Positions 1 to 8,375 of a stretch of DNA of 64,000 nucleotides are shown one piece after another. Location: assembly GCF_001514195.1 (NCBI RefSeq), contig NZ_KQ948750.1, positions 62,001 to 126,000 on the forward strand, read 5' to 3'. Each line of letters opens with the position of its first letter. The first letter of the stretch is position 1. Source of the stretch: Streptomyces griseorubiginosus. GTDB taxonomy: Bacteria; Actinomycetota; Actinomycetes; Streptomycetales; Streptomycetaceae. The translations under genes were made by a program, and so were the position numbers. The notes under the pieces were generated by a model. It saw only the letters and a list, made by a program, of their open reading frames with translations, ran no database searches and was not told the DNA's origin.

Positions 1-1
1 G

Positions 2-718
2 AATCCCGCGGGCGGCAAGGTGGGCGCCGCGGAGCTGGTGAACCTCTTCATAAACGGCGGTTACTACAACGGCTACTGGCCCTACCTCGCCCCGGTGTTC
101 GCCGCGTACGTCAACGACCACAACCCCGCCCCGCTGGTCAAGGCGTTCGACACGTGGGGGGCGACCGATGCCTCCGGTGACAACGGCTTCAGTGTCTACT
201 CCGCCGTGCAGTGCCAGGACGTGTCCTGGCCGCGGGACTGGAAGCAGTGGGAGAAGGACAACTGGGCGGTGTACAAGAAGGCTCCGTTCAGTACCTGGGC
301 CAATGCCTGGTACAACGCGCCGTGCGCCTTCTGGCCCACGAAGACCCTGAAGCCGGTGAACGTCGCCAACTCCAAGCTCCCGCCGGTGCTCCTGTTCCAG
401 GCGACCAACGACGCGGCCACCCCCTACCAGGGCGGCGTCACCGTCCACCGCCTGCTCAAGCACTCCAGCCTGGTCGTCGAGCAGGGCGGCGGCAACCACA
501 GCATCACCCTGAGCGGCAACGCCTGCCTCGACAAGTACCTCGCCACGTACCTGACCGACGGCACGGTCCCCCGCGGCCACGGCACCGCGGACGCGATCTG
601 CCAGAAGAACCCCGACCCCAAGCCGCTGAGCACGGCGACGTCCGCCATGCGCACGGAGCAGCCGGCCACCGCGCCGGGCGGCAGCCCCCTGCGGGGGATG
701 TCCGGCTTCCGCGGCTGA
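2..718 (+). CDS. TAP-like secreted peptidase, C-terminal part (cut by window edge)
   Basis: The reading frame is open from the first bases, so the true start lies outside the window; about 238 residues of the C-terminal half are present. The sequence matches the C-terminal part of secreted alpha/beta-hydrolase peptidases of the tripeptidyl-aminopeptidase (SlpD/SlpE) type. It has a cap-like stretch rich in Tyr/Trp, the strand LPPVLLFQATNDAATPY carrying the probable catalytic Asp, and GGGNHSIT with the probable catalytic His about 45 residues later. Cysteines near QCQDVSWP, APCAFWP and NACLDKY suggest disulfides in an exported enzyme. In known relatives these enzymes clip tripeptides from extracellular proteins. 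The nucleophile region is not in the window, so activity cannot be judged. A decayed relative lies at 4155-4510 on the other strand. Confidence 0.85.
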   Translation, partial: NPAGGKVGAAELVNLFINGGYYNGYWPYLAPVFAAYVNDHNPAPLVKAFDTWGATDASGDNGFSVYSAVQCQDVSWPRDWKQWEKDNWAVYKKAPFSTWANAWYNAPCAFWPTKTLKPVNVANSKLPPVLLFQATNDAATPYQGGVTVHRLLKHSSLVVEQGGGNHSITLSGNACLDKYLATYLTDGTVPRGHGTADAICQKNPDPKPLSTATSAMRTEQPATAPGGSPLRGMSGFRG

Positions 719-740
719 GCGTGAGCGGAGCGGAAACGCG

Positions 741-770
741 AAGGGCGCTCGGTGCTCGCCGGGCGCCCTT
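741..770 (+). terminator. Intrinsic terminator hairpin after the peptidase gene
   Basis: A perfect 8-bp stem AAGGGCGC / GCGCCCTT encloses a 14-base loop and begins 22 bases after the stop codon. There is no long T tract, as is usual for high-GC actinobacterial terminators. Confidence 0.65.
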
Positions 771-789
771 CCCGTCGTAGCGGAAGCGG

Positions 790-1008
790 TTAAGACTTGG
801 TCTCAGAACTGCTCGGCTGGTTCTTATGGGGATGGGCTACTGCAACAAGTCGATCATGCTCGGTCGTGGACCAGCGCCTGGCGTTGAGCTGCGGGTCGCT
901 ATCCAAGTGGTGCGTTGTCGTCTCGGCGATGAGTTCCGCGAGCCCGCGGAGTCTGTCGGCCGGCGTAACCTCGCCACCGGTGTCCGGGGTCCGCGGACTG
1001 CCGCTCAC
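790..1008 (-). CDS. Small hypothetical protein coupled to the HxlR gene
   Basis: A 72-residue frame whose GTG start overlaps the stop of the upstream HxlR-type gene in a GTGA tetranucleotide, the usual actinobacterial sign of translational coupling. The product is polar, with a helical central part (TPADRLRGLAELIAETTTHHL) and a Ser/Glu/Lys-rich tail; no domain, signal peptide or membrane segment is visible. Its 3' end runs through an IS-end-like motif at 792-810, so the last residues may come from a mobile-element scar. I do not recognise a family. The overlap supports a real gene; the short length and compositional bias argue for caution. Confidence 0.33.
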   Translation of the reverse strand: MSGSPRTPDTGGEVTPADRLRGLAELIAETTTHHLDSDPQLNARRWSTTEHDRLVAVAHPHKNQPSSSETKS

Positions 1009-1772
1009 CCCCGACGACTTCCTGCGCTGACGGCGGGATCCGGGAGTTCGGCGTTCGGTGATCCGGGGTCAGGTGATACGGGATCCGGCGGCTCGGGGTC
1101 CTGTGGCGCCGGATACCGCACGGCTGCGGGAAAGCAGCGCAGCAGCGCGGCGAGCCGCTCGGTATCGCCCGCCACTTCGGTGTCTGCCCGCTCGACGGCG
1201 TCGTGCAGCGCCGCACCGGCGAACACCAGATCGCGCAATGTCGCCGCCTCCGGCACGGTCAGCCACGCATCGGGGTCGGCGTGCTCACCGCGGTCCAACT
1301 CGAGGCGTCCGCCCGCAACGGTGGCGCGGAACCGGTCGCCCGCGACGTCCAGCTGGCAGCGCAGCGACAGCTCACCCGCCAGTGCCGGATCGAAGGTCGC
1401 GCGCAGGGCGAACAGCAGCGCGTCGACGCTCAGTTCCGCCGCGCCGTCCTCGGGCAGCGGTGCGCGGCTGCCCCAGTGGGCGAGCGCGCGGAGCACGGGC
1501 TCCAGTTCCTGCCCGCGCTCGGTGAGTTCATACACGGCGGCGGGCGCAGGCGGTCCCAGGCGCCTTCGCCGCACCAGGCCGTCGGCTTCGAGCTCGCGCA
1601 ACCGCTGCGCGAGGACGTTCTGACTCATCTGCGGCAGCCCGCGGTGCAGGTCGGAGTAGCGCTTCGGGCCGAAGACCAGCTCCCGCACGACGAGCAGCGC
1701 CCACCGCTCGCCGACCGCGTTCAGCGCTCGCGCGATGCCGCAGGGGTCGTCGAACACCCGCTTCTTGCTCAT
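1005..1772 (-). CDS. HxlR-family transcriptional regulator with C-terminal SCP2-like domain
   Basis: About 255 residues from the ATG at 1772; a longer in-frame start at 1793 would run into the control region. Residues 1-100 are a winged-helix HxlR domain: CGIARALNAVGERWALLVVREL is the conserved first helix region, followed by YSDLHRGLPQMSQNVLAQRL (recognition helix) and RLRELEADGLVRRR (wing). The C-terminal 120 residues resemble the sterol-carrier/SCP2-like ligand domain found in larger HxlR proteins. The gene is divergent from an alpha/beta hydrolase, with a near-perfect palindrome between them. Autoregulation and control of the hydrolase in response to a small hydrophobic or electrophilic ligand are therefore likely, but that is inference. 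Confidence 0.87.
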   Translation of the reverse strand: MSKKRVFDDPCGIARALNAVGERWALLVVRELVFGPKRYSDLHRGLPQMSQNVLAQRLRELEADGLVRRRRLGPPAPAAVYELTERGQELEPVLRALAHWGSRAPLPEDGAAELSVDALLFALRATFDPALAGELSLRCQLDVAGDRFRATVAGGRLELDRGEHADPDAWLTVPEAATLRDLVFAGAALHDAVERADTEVAGDTERLAALLRCFPAAVRYPAPQDPEPPDPVSPDPGSPNAELPDPAVSAGSRRG

Positions 1773-1802
1773 GCACCCGAGTGTACTAGACAACAGGAGT
1801 GA

Positions 1803-1823
1803 ATGCTCCTAAATTAGGAGTAT
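1803..1823. promoter_or_regulatory. Palindromic operator between HxlR gene and hydrolase
   Basis: A 21-bp inverted repeat centred on A1813: arms ATGCTCCTAA and TTAGGAGTAT pair at 9 of 10 positions. It lies 31 bases upstream of the regulator start and 100 bases upstream of the hydrolase start, the expected place for a dimeric winged-helix regulator acting on both promoters. Confidence 0.6.
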
Positions 1824-1923
1824 GAATCGTGACCTGAGCCTACGGAACCGTCATCGGCTACACACGGCGCGGGTCAACATGCTCCGACGGTGACGACCAC
1901 GCATCGAGATATGGAGAGAAGCG

Positions 1924-2739
1924 GTGAACGAGATGACACTTCGTGTGACGTCCGCCGACGGTACGAGGATCGCCTACGACCGGAAAGGCACTGGCCCGGC
2001 GGTGATCCTCGTCGGCGGCACCCTGGACGACGGCGCTGAGAACGCGCCGCTGGCCCGGCTCCTCGCCAACCATTTCACGGTCTACAACTACGCACGACGC
2101 GGCCGGGGCGACAGCGGCAATACACCGCCGTACGCCGTGGCGCGGGAGGTGGAAGACCTCGACGCGCTGATTGCGACAGCCGGCGGCTCAGCTCACTTGT
2201 ACGGCGCCTCATCTGGCGGCGCCCTCGCGCTGGAGGCAGCAGCGGCAGGTTCGGCGATCGACAAGATCGCGGTGTGGGATGTGCCCTACGTGATCGGGGA
2301 CGACCTGTGGCCGAGGTTCAACCAGTACCTCGCGGACACCCACGAGGCATACAAAGCCGGGCGGGACGAGGAGATGCTGGAACTGTTCATGAGGCTTACC
2401 GGCGGACCCGACGCGGACATCGCGGCTGGCAAACAGCACCCGTACTGGGCCTTGTCCGTCGCGCTCGCCCACACGCTCGTCAAGGACGCCATGGTCCTCA
2501 ATGACTACAAGATCCCCACGAACCGACTTGCCCGCATCACTCAGTCGGTCCTGGTGACCACCGAGGGTCCGATCACCGAGCCCCAGATGGCAGGCCTCCC
2601 GACCGACTTCTTCGACCGCGCCGCGAAAGCGATAGCCGCTGCCACCCCCCAGACCGAACGACACACGCTCGACGGGCAGGGACACGTCGTCGCCCCCGAA
2701 CTCATGGCCCGTGTACTGAAGACGTTCTTCGACCAGTAA
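1924..2739 (+). CDS. Alpha/beta-fold hydrolase
   Basis: 271 residues from a GTG with SD GGAGAG a few bases upstream. The fold is that of a small soluble alpha/beta hydrolase: GTGPAVILVGG early in the chain (oxyanion region), nucleophile elbow G-A-S-S-G with Ser96, and QGHVVAPE near residue 258 supplying the His. No signal peptide is seen, so it is cytoplasmic. Members with this short architecture hydrolyse small esters, lactones or haloperoxidase-like substrates; the substrate cannot be read from the sequence. It is divergent from the HxlR regulator and probably its main target. A short GC hairpin follows the stop. Confidence 0.85.
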   Translation: MNEMTLRVTSADGTRIAYDRKGTGPAVILVGGTLDDGAENAPLARLLANHFTVYNYARRGRGDSGNTPPYAVAREVEDLDALIATAGGSAHLYGASSGGALALEAAAAGSAIDKIAVWDVPYVIGDDLWPRFNQYLADTHEAYKAGRDEEMLELFMRLTGGPDADIAAGKQHPYWALSVALAHTLVKDAMVLNDYKIPTNRLARITQSVLVTTEGPITEPQMAGLPTDFFDRAAKAIAAATPQTERHTLDGQGHVVAPELMARVLKTFFDQ

Positions 2740-2758
2740 CCCGTCGACTGATCAGGTC

Positions 2759-2773
2759 GCGACCGTGGGTCGC
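2759..2773 (+). terminator. Possible terminator hairpin after hydrolase
   Basis: Perfect 6-bp stem GCGACC / GGTCGC with a 3-base loop, 19 bases after the hydrolase stop. It is short, so only a weak call. Confidence 0.35.
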
Positions 2774-3361
2774 TTCGGAACGCAGGCCCATCGGCCACGT
2801 CAGCATCGGTCGGTGAGCGGCGACTCCTGAGTTCCGGAGTCTCGCCGCGTGTTGGCGCGAACGCGATCTGCAGCCTGCGATCCCTTCCCCATGACGGGGG
2901 CTCCGATGACGCGGATCTTGCCGCGGGCTCGTCAACTGGGCAGCCAGCGCACGGACTCACCCCCGGGAAGTCGTCAACGACGCCAGCAGCGAACCAAGGA
3001 CTCGCGCGGATAGGTGACCATCCGCCGGTCGGCGGGTTGGCTCGGTTTTCATACCGAGTGCGATCCATAGCCGACGACCGGGGAGGTTCCCACCATGATG
3101 CGCGCACTCGAACGCGAGGTTGTAGACGCCGTGTATGCGGCGATCGAGCCGCTCTTGCCCGAGCATCCGGCTGCCAGCGAGGTTCGGAGAACGACACTGG
3201 TAGCAGCAACATGAACGGCGTCCGCTGAGGAACCCCAATCGGACAGAAGCTGAGTCCGGGCGGCAACCCCGTCGAGCTGTACGCCAGGCTGACCCGCGTC
3301 GTCTCGGACTCCTGGTACGCATTGATTCTCAGTGACCGGGGGCTAACCGTGTCGTCGTTGC
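2774..3361. other. Intergenic stretch with a transposase N-terminal scrap
   Basis: There is no intact gene in about 590 bases. At 3095 a strong SD (GGGGAGG at 3081) precedes an ATG and a 39-residue frame, ALEREVVDAVYAAIEPLLPEH at its core, that ends at 3214. This resembles the extreme N-terminus of IS5-type transposases (the A-x-I-E-P-L-L-P motif), after which homology is lost. The remaining sequence up to the IS5 element at 3362 shows no recognisable coding signal. Confidence 0.4.
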
Positions 3362-4080
3362 TCACGCGGCTGGGGTGACGGACGATGAGGATTCGGTTTG
3401 CAGCAGGCGCCGGAGGTTGATGATCGAGGCGGCGAGAGTCAGCAGCGGGCGTAGGTGGCCTCGGTACAGTCGTAGCGCAGCCCGAGGCGTTTGAACCGCA
3501 ACAGCCACGAGACGGTGCGCTCGACTACCCAGCGCACCCGACCGAGCCGGGCGGGGTCTTCCACGCCGCGTCGGGCGATGCCGACGCCGATTCCGCGGCG
3601 GTGCAGGTAGCTGCGGCAGGGGCGGTAGTCGTAGCCCTTGTCGGCATGCAGCTTGTCCGGGCGCCGGCGCGGTCGGCCACGACCATGGGGTACGCCCGGG
3701 TTGGTCTCCAACAGCGGGACGAACAGTTGGCTGTCGTGGGTATTGGCCGCCGAGGCAAGTACGTGCAGGGGAAGTCCGTTGCGGTCGCACAAGATGTGGC
3801 ACTTCGAACCGGATTTGCCTCCCCGATCCCAAACCGCGGCATCCTGCCACTCCCGCAATCGTCGCCACGCGGTGTGTCCGGACCCGCAGCCCAACTTCTG
3901 AGGCAGGTCGCGCCAACGGCAACCGGTGCTGAGCACGAACACGATCCCTTCCAGCGCGGCACGATCATCGATCCGTGGCCTCCCCGCTGGACCCTTTGGT
4001 GGCGGCCGTTCCGGGATCAGTGGCTCTACCAGTTCCCAGAGCCGATCATCGATCAGGCTTTCCTGCCGTCTCGTCACCAA
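3362..4080 (-). pseudogene. IS5-family transposase, internally deleted and frameshifted
   Basis: Homology starts at the ATG at 4080 (RLWELVEPLIPERPPPKGP) with the usual helix-turn-helix-like N-terminus and GCRWRDLPQ. After residue 83 the chain jumps from EWQDAAVW to GKSGSKCHIL, so roughly 40 residues including the first catalytic Asp region (normally followed by a DS..VRA-type motif) are deleted. The later blocks ASAANTHDSQ, ADKGYD and RWVVERTVSWLLRF remain. Near 3455 a single C is missing after the ACCTAC codon pair. The frame therefore stops at 3439, while the expected C-terminus RPLLTLAASIINLRRL continues in another frame to 3362. This is decay, not the programmed ORFA/ORFB frameshift of IS5 elements, which lies nearer the middle. 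Confidence 0.85.
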
Positions 4081-4149
4081 ATACCCGACGATCCCCGCTC
4101 AGAGCCGATCCATCCGGGACCGACACACCATCAGTTCTGAGACCATGTC
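3362..4149 (-). mobile_element. Degraded IS5-family insertion sequence
   Basis: The stretch holds one transposase pseudogene. On the right (4133-4149) it ends in CAGTTCTGAGACCATGT. The same motif in the opposite orientation (GGTCTCAGAACTG) occurs at 798-810, but no matching inverted repeat is seen at the left edge near 3362, so the left end is lost or displaced. The element abuts the decayed TAP-like peptidase at 4155. Confidence 0.6.
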
Positions 4150-4154
4150 TAAAG

Positions 4155-4510
4155 AGCTTTTTGTTCCGGAACGCGATCTTGTTGACCAGGTCCGAGGACG
4201 ACACCGAGGAGCCGGCTTCGTCGGGTCCTCCAGCTCGCCGCGCTCCGCCCGGGCCAACAGGCCCCGCCAGACGGTACGGACGTCTCAGTCGTGCAGTGCG
4301 CAGTCCGTGGCACGCTGGCACCACTTCACGAACTCCAGGAACGAGTCATGCGCCGTGGCCGCCTCGGCGTGCAGGAAGTCACGGGTAGTGGGGACGCTGT
4401 GGTCGATGACGCTCTCCAGCACCATCGCGCGCACATGGCGCGGGTAGGTCTCGGCGTACTGTCCGCCGAGCAGCGTGCCGTACGAGCCGCCGTGGAAGGT
4501 CGCTGGTCGG
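4155..4510 (-). pseudogene. TAP-like peptidase fragment (nucleophile region)
   Basis: On the minus strand the block FHGGSYGTLLGGQYAETYP carries the G-x-S-x-G nucleophile elbow of tripeptidyl-aminopeptidase-like hydrolases. It continues VRAMVLESVIDHS, TEAAT-like ATAHDSFLEFVKWCQRAT and CALHD. A TGA at 4285 interrupts the frame, but homology resumes immediately (DVRTVWRGLLARAERGELEDP) and then shifts frame before DLVNKIAFRN. The IS5 end motif starts directly afterwards, and upstream of 4510 homology is lost. It is therefore an internal gene fragment bounded by an IS. It is the same family as the intact peptidase end at 2-718 but covers a different, upstream part of the protein. Confidence 0.75.
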
Positions 4511-4764
4511 GAGGTGCGGGCAGGCTGCGGCCTGGAGGGGGCAGCCTGCCCCGGCCGACGCATTTCTCGCTACGGATGCGGCCGCGTTCATTTGCGCTCA
4601 GCAAGCAGCTCATCGCACACATCGGAGCCGTGTATCCCGCTGGTGGTCCGCCAGTCAGGGTGGGGGCATGAGGTTGTTGGGGTCTGCGTTGCTCGCGCAT
4701 GCCTCCTGTTCGTCAGGCTCAGGCGAACAGGCCGGGTAGCCGGGCATGCGTCGCAACGGCCCGG

Positions 4765-6051
4765 TCAGACCGGACCTTTCCGCGCGCGGGCCGACCGGCC
4801 AGTCGGGCCTTTCGGTCCGTCCGGTGCGGTGATGCGGAACGACAGGTGCGCACCCTGCGGTGTGTCCTGGGCCGTCAAGGTTCCGCCGTGGGCGGTGGCT
4901 ATGTCGCGGGCGATGGCCAGGCCGAGCCCCGATCCGCCCGCGTCACGGGCCCGGGCCTCGTCCAGGCGGTGGAAGCGCTGGAACACCCGCTCACGGGAGG
5001 CGGCCGGGATGCCCGGGCCGTCGTCGATGACGTCGAGCCCGTCGGCCGTGACGCGAATGGTGACCTGGCAGGAGGCGTGGCGGACCGCGTTGGCGACGAG
5101 GTTGGCGACCATGCGTTCCAGGTGCGAGCGGGAGCCGGACACGACGACGTCGGACTCCAGCTCCAGTGCGATCTTCACGGGGGCCGGGCGTGCGGCGGCC
5201 TCGGCCGCGACCTGCGCCAGATCGACATCGGTGCCGACCAGTGGCTCCCCGCCGTCGAGCCGGGCAAGGAGCAGCAGATCACCGGTCAGCTCCTTGATGC
5301 GGGCCACGTCCGTGAGTGCTTCGGTGACGAGGTCGGGTGCCTGTGGCATCCCGAGTTCGAGCCGGGCGCTCAGCGTGGCGACCGGGTTGCGCAGTTCGTG
5401 GGCGGCGTCGGCGACGAACTGCTTGTGTCGCTCGACCGCGGACTCCAGCTGCCCCAGGGTGACGTTCATGGTCCGGGCCAGGCGTGCCACCTCGTCGCGG
5501 GTCACGGGCTCGGGCACACGACGGTGGAGGTTCTTGGCAGTGATGTCGGCAAAGGTGGACCTGATCGATTCCACGGGGGCGAGCACCCGGCCCATCAACT
5601 GCCATGTCATGACGGCCATCAGCACCGCCAACGCCGGGACACCCACCAGGAGCAACTGCTCGAGCACGCCGAGGGCGTTTTGAACGGGGGCCAGCGAGAC
5701 CCGGGCCTTCACTGTCACCGGGCCGTCGGCGGTGACCACCACCGTGCTCGCGGTCGCATAGCCGTCGGCCAGGACCACCTTCTCCTTGCCCGGGCCGGCG
5801 CCGTTCCCACTGCGTTCCGGCGTCGGCTCGGCGCTGCCGTCCTCGCCAGGTGGTGGAGCCGCGACGATGGGCGGGTCCCTTTTGAGGGCGGCGGCGCTGG
5901 CCCTGACCTTTCGGGCGGCCTCGTCGGCGACGCCACCCTGCAGACTGTCGCGCAACGTCAGGATCAGCACGAGGGACGCCGCGGTCAGCACTGTGGCCAC
6001 CATGACGGACGCGGCAAGGGTCACCCGCGTGCGCACCGACAGCCGGTTCAC
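4765..6051 (-). CDS. Sensor histidine kinase of two-component system 1
   Basis: 428 residues from a GTG that overlaps the response-regulator stop in GTGA (6048-6051). Order: TM1 (about residues 10-32); a Pro/Gly-rich extracytoplasmic loop of about 95 residues without Cys; TM2 (133-152); a HAMP linker with PVESIRSTF; a HisKA domain with H218 in VADAAHELRNPVATL; then the HATPase with NLVANAVRHA (N box), DDGPGIP (G1) and GGSGLGLAIARDIA (G2). Classical EnvZ/BaeS-like kinase. The signal is unknown. It forms an operon with the regulator at 6048, and the lipoprotein at 6806 is divergent, so that lipoprotein is its most obvious target. Confidence 0.95.
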   Translation of the reverse strand: MNRLSVRTRVTLAASVMVATVLTAASLVLILTLRDSLQGGVADEAARKVRASAAALKRDPPIVAAPPPGEDGSAEPTPERSGNGAGPGKEKVVLADGYATASTVVVTADGPVTVKARVSLAPVQNALGVLEQLLLVGVPALAVLMAVMTWQLMGRVLAPVESIRSTFADITAKNLHRRVPEPVTRDEVARLARTMNVTLGQLESAVERHKQFVADAAHELRNPVATLSARLELGMPQAPDLVTEALTDVARIKELTGDLLLLARLDGGEPLVGTDVDLAQVAAEAAARPAPVKIALELESDVVVSGSRSHLERMVANLVANAVRHASCQVTIRVTADGLDVIDDGPGIPAASRERVFQRFHRLDEARARDAGGSGLGLAIARDIATAHGGTLTAQDTPQGAHLSFRITAPDGPKGPTGRSARARKGPV

Positions 6052-6719
6052 GGAAGCTCCAGAAGATAGCCGCTGCCTCGCACTGTCGTCAGGGTACGGA
6101 CTCCGAACGGCGCGTCGATCTTCCGGCGCAGGGCACTGATGTAGACCTCGACGATGTTGGGATCGCCCTCGAAGGCGAAGTCCCAGGCACGCTGGAGCAG
6201 TTCCGCCTTGGTCACCACCTGGCCGGCCCGGCGGCACAGCAGATGCAGCACCGCGAACTCCTTGGGAGTCAGCGCAATGTGTACGCCGCCGCGCCGGGCG
6301 CATGCAGCCGCCGGGTCCACCTGTAGATCCCCCACCTCGATGATGGCGGGCCGTTCCTGCGCCCCGCGGCGGACGAGCGCCCGCAGGCGCGCCAGCAGCA
6401 CCGCGAAAGAGAACGGTTTGGCCAGGTAGTCGTCCGCGCCGCTGTCCAGTGACTGGACCTCGTCGAGTTCACCGTCCATCGCGGTCAGCATCATGATCGG
6501 TGTCCAGTCGCCGGCTTCGCGCAGCTTCCGGCACACGGCGAAGCCGTTGAGGCCCGGCAGCATCACGTCCAGCACGATCGCGTCGTACTGGTGCTCACCG
6601 GCCATCCAGACGGCCTCAATTCCGTCACCGACCACGTCGACGGCGAACCCCTTGTCCACCAGTCCGGACTTGATGACGTCGGCGAGTCGTTGTTCGTCCT
6701 CGACCAGAAGCAGGCGCAT
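6048..6719 (-). CDS. OmpR-family response regulator of two-component system 1
   Basis: 223 residues from the ATG at 6719 (MRLLLVEDEQ); an in-frame ATG at 6737 is an alternative but would add a non-homologous tail. The receiver domain has the acidic pocket VEDE, phospho-acceptor D51 in IVLDVMLPG, the conserved Thr in MMLTA and Lys in LAKPF. The C-terminal winged helix contains LTPKEFAVLHLL and the recognition helix EVYISALRRKID with the end motif TVRGSGYLLE. It pairs with the kinase at 4765 through a GTGA overlap. CTGAA-type half-sites at 6743-6781 lie directly upstream and probably bind this regulator. Confidence 0.95.
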   Translation of the reverse strand: MRLLLVEDEQRLADVIKSGLVDKGFAVDVVGDGIEAVWMAGEHQYDAIVLDVMLPGLNGFAVCRKLREAGDWTPIMMLTAMDGELDEVQSLDSGADDYLAKPFSFAVLLARLRALVRRGAQERPAIIEVGDLQVDPAAACARRGGVHIALTPKEFAVLHLLCRRAGQVVTKAELLQRAWDFAFEGDPNIVEVYISALRRKIDAPFGVRTLTTVRGSGYLLELP

Positions 6720-6742
6720 CCGCTCAGTTTCCGCCATCCGAG

Positions 6743-6781
6743 CTGAAAAAATCCTGAAGACGGCCCTCAGAACCGCTTCAG
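6743..6781. promoter_or_regulatory. Divergent response-regulator boxes (CTGAR-N6-CTGAR, both orientations)
   Basis: On the plus strand 6743-6758 reads CTGAAAAAATCCTGAA; on the minus strand 6781-6766 reads CTGAAGCGGTTCTGAG. Each is a direct repeat of CTGAR with an 11-bp period, as bound by OmpR-family dimers. The two copies face away from each other, one towards the lipoprotein (6806, plus) and one towards the response regulator (6719, minus). The arrangement suggests paired control of both transcripts. Confidence 0.6.
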
Positions 6782-6805
6782 GCACCGCCCAGCAAGCTTG
6801 CCGCC

Positions 6806-7726
6806 ATGAACACGACCAATCAAAGCTTTCGTGTCAGGCGTTCGGCGACGGCCGGCGTGCTCGCTGCCCTTGTGCTCGCCGGATGCGGGACCAGCCAGGC
6901 GGCCATCGTCCCGCCCGGGAACAGCGCCTCGCCGAAGGCTCTCTCCGAAATCTGCGCGGCTTCCACGCAGCGAAACGGCGTCGTGCACTGCACGAAAGTG
7001 TTCGCGGGAAAGAAGCCGATCCGACTGCCGGGCGACCCGTCCCGCATCGAGCGCTACGGAGCCTTCAATCGTGGCGAAGCGACGTTCCACACCCGCGGCG
7101 GCGATCTGCCCCTCGCCGTCGCCCTCGCCAGGCAACTGAAAGCGGACGCCGAAAACGGCCGTACGGCCTACGCGAACACCGTGTACCTCGCGACGATCTC
7201 CAAGGGCACCGTCACCAAGATCAAACCGGTCGCGGACATCGACGAGAACCCCGTCCTGCAGGCCTCCTTCGCCGGCCGGGCCCTGGAAGGCACCATCGGT
7301 GTCCGCACCCGGCAGGGCGACTACGCCTCCCGCGCGACCCTCCCCGTCCGTATCGAACTCGTCAAGTCGGCGGTCCGCGGGGAACTGACCGGACAGATCA
7401 CCAACGCGACCAGGGCCGTCCGGAGCGCCAACGGCTCCTGCTTCGCCCCACTCGACCGCACCCGGGCGAACCCTCTCGTCGGAGGCTTCACCGCCAAGAT
7501 CGCCGTGGAGCGTGCCTCCTCGATGCATGTGCCGTTCGAAGACGAACTCGTCCTCAAGTGGTCCAGCAACGTGAGCAACATGGGCCAGGCCTACTACCCG
7601 AGCATCGCGACCCTGCTCGGTGCGGATCCCCTCGGCCGCACCTGGGAGGCACCGATCCACGGAACACCGTCGGCCGGCCCGCACCTCAGCCTTCGTCTCG
7701 TCAGCGGCGGCGGCGGAACCTGCTGA
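6806..7726 (+). CDS. Hypothetical extracytoplasmic lipoprotein
   Basis: 306 residues. The N-terminus has Arg residues, a hydrophobic core (AGVLAALVLAG) and a lipobox with Cys at about residue 27 (LAGCGT), so it should be lipid-anchored outside the membrane. The mature part has two further Cys (CAAS.., HCTKVF) and a C-terminal Cys, mixed beta-type sequence and no domain that I recognise. Context is the best clue. It is divergent from two-component system 1, with regulator half-sites between them, so it may be an accessory sensor component or an output gene of that system. SD is weak at the chosen ATG. Confidence 0.8.
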   Translation: MNTTNQSFRVRRSATAGVLAALVLAGCGTSQAAIVPPGNSASPKALSEICAASTQRNGVVHCTKVFAGKKPIRLPGDPSRIERYGAFNRGEATFHTRGGDLPLAVALARQLKADAENGRTAYANTVYLATISKGTVTKIKPVADIDENPVLQASFAGRALEGTIGVRTRQGDYASRATLPVRIELVKSAVRGELTGQITNATRAVRSANGSCFAPLDRTRANPLVGGFTAKIAVERASSMHVPFEDELVLKWSSNVSNMGQAYYPSIATLLGADPLGRTWEAPIHGTPSAGPHLSLRLVSGGGGTC

Positions 7727-8375
7727 AAGCCGCTCCACTCTGCACCACGAGGGGCCACTCCTCCGATCGGCTTGGCGTCCTACGCCGTTCGGAGGCGCCC
7801 CGGCACCGTCCGGGACCACGCCGACAAGGTCGAGGGCATCAGCACCCTCGCGGATCGCACCTGCGGGGGCAGCAGCACCGCTGTGCGACATCCCGTGAGT
7901 TCCCGTGACTCCCGCCGGAGGGCCAGAATTCCTGGCCTGGGACTTCTCCCTCGTCGGCGCGTACGGGGAGGCCTGTGACACCTTCGGCAGCGTGGCAGCT
8001 TCACGGGCTGGGCTCCCGCCGCTCCACCCTGCTCAAGGTCACGGACTCGATCGCCGGTGTTGCTGGGCGCTCGCTCTGCTGCTCGGCCTGTTCTCGGACC
8101 TGGCGCTCAGCCCCATGCTTGCCGTGGTCATCCTCGTGTCCGCAGTCAAGCTCGCGCGTCACGGCTGACCAAACCGTCCGGGACCGCGAGGCGTGATCCC
8201 TCCATGCAGCGACAGCGCCACACCTGTTGTGCCAGATGTCGTCAACGACACCAGCGCTGAGCTGCACGGAGCTTCCGAATTCTCCCTCGTGCCACACTGA
8301 ATGGCCCAGAGAACCCGCTTTTCCAGTGCTGCATGGAGTCCGTGCGGGCCGCCTGGGGGCCATGCGTGCGCTTCA
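7727..8375. other. Gene-free stretch
   Basis: About 650 bases between the lipoprotein and the convergent hypothetical gene. A GTG-started 87-codon frame at 7905-8168 encodes one hydrophobic segment (LALLLGLFSDLALSPMLAVVIL) but lacks an SD and has no recognised relative. It may be the tail of a decayed membrane protein. No repeat, RNA or clear operator was seen. Confidence 0.4.

Noticed and set aside
3439..3922. Two overlapping transposase frames as a programmed ORFA/ORFB frameshift
   Set aside because: The frame change is within the last 30 residues and an internal catalytic segment is missing, so it is decay.
4699..6069. A 456-codon plus-strand frame opposite the kinase of system 1
   Set aside because: It is the antisense shadow of a well-conserved histidine kinase; composition is Gly/Arg/His-rich without domains.
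8170..8375. Possible riboswitch or small RNA in the gene-free stretch
   Set aside because: No stable hairpin, terminator or conserved motif could be identified by reading.
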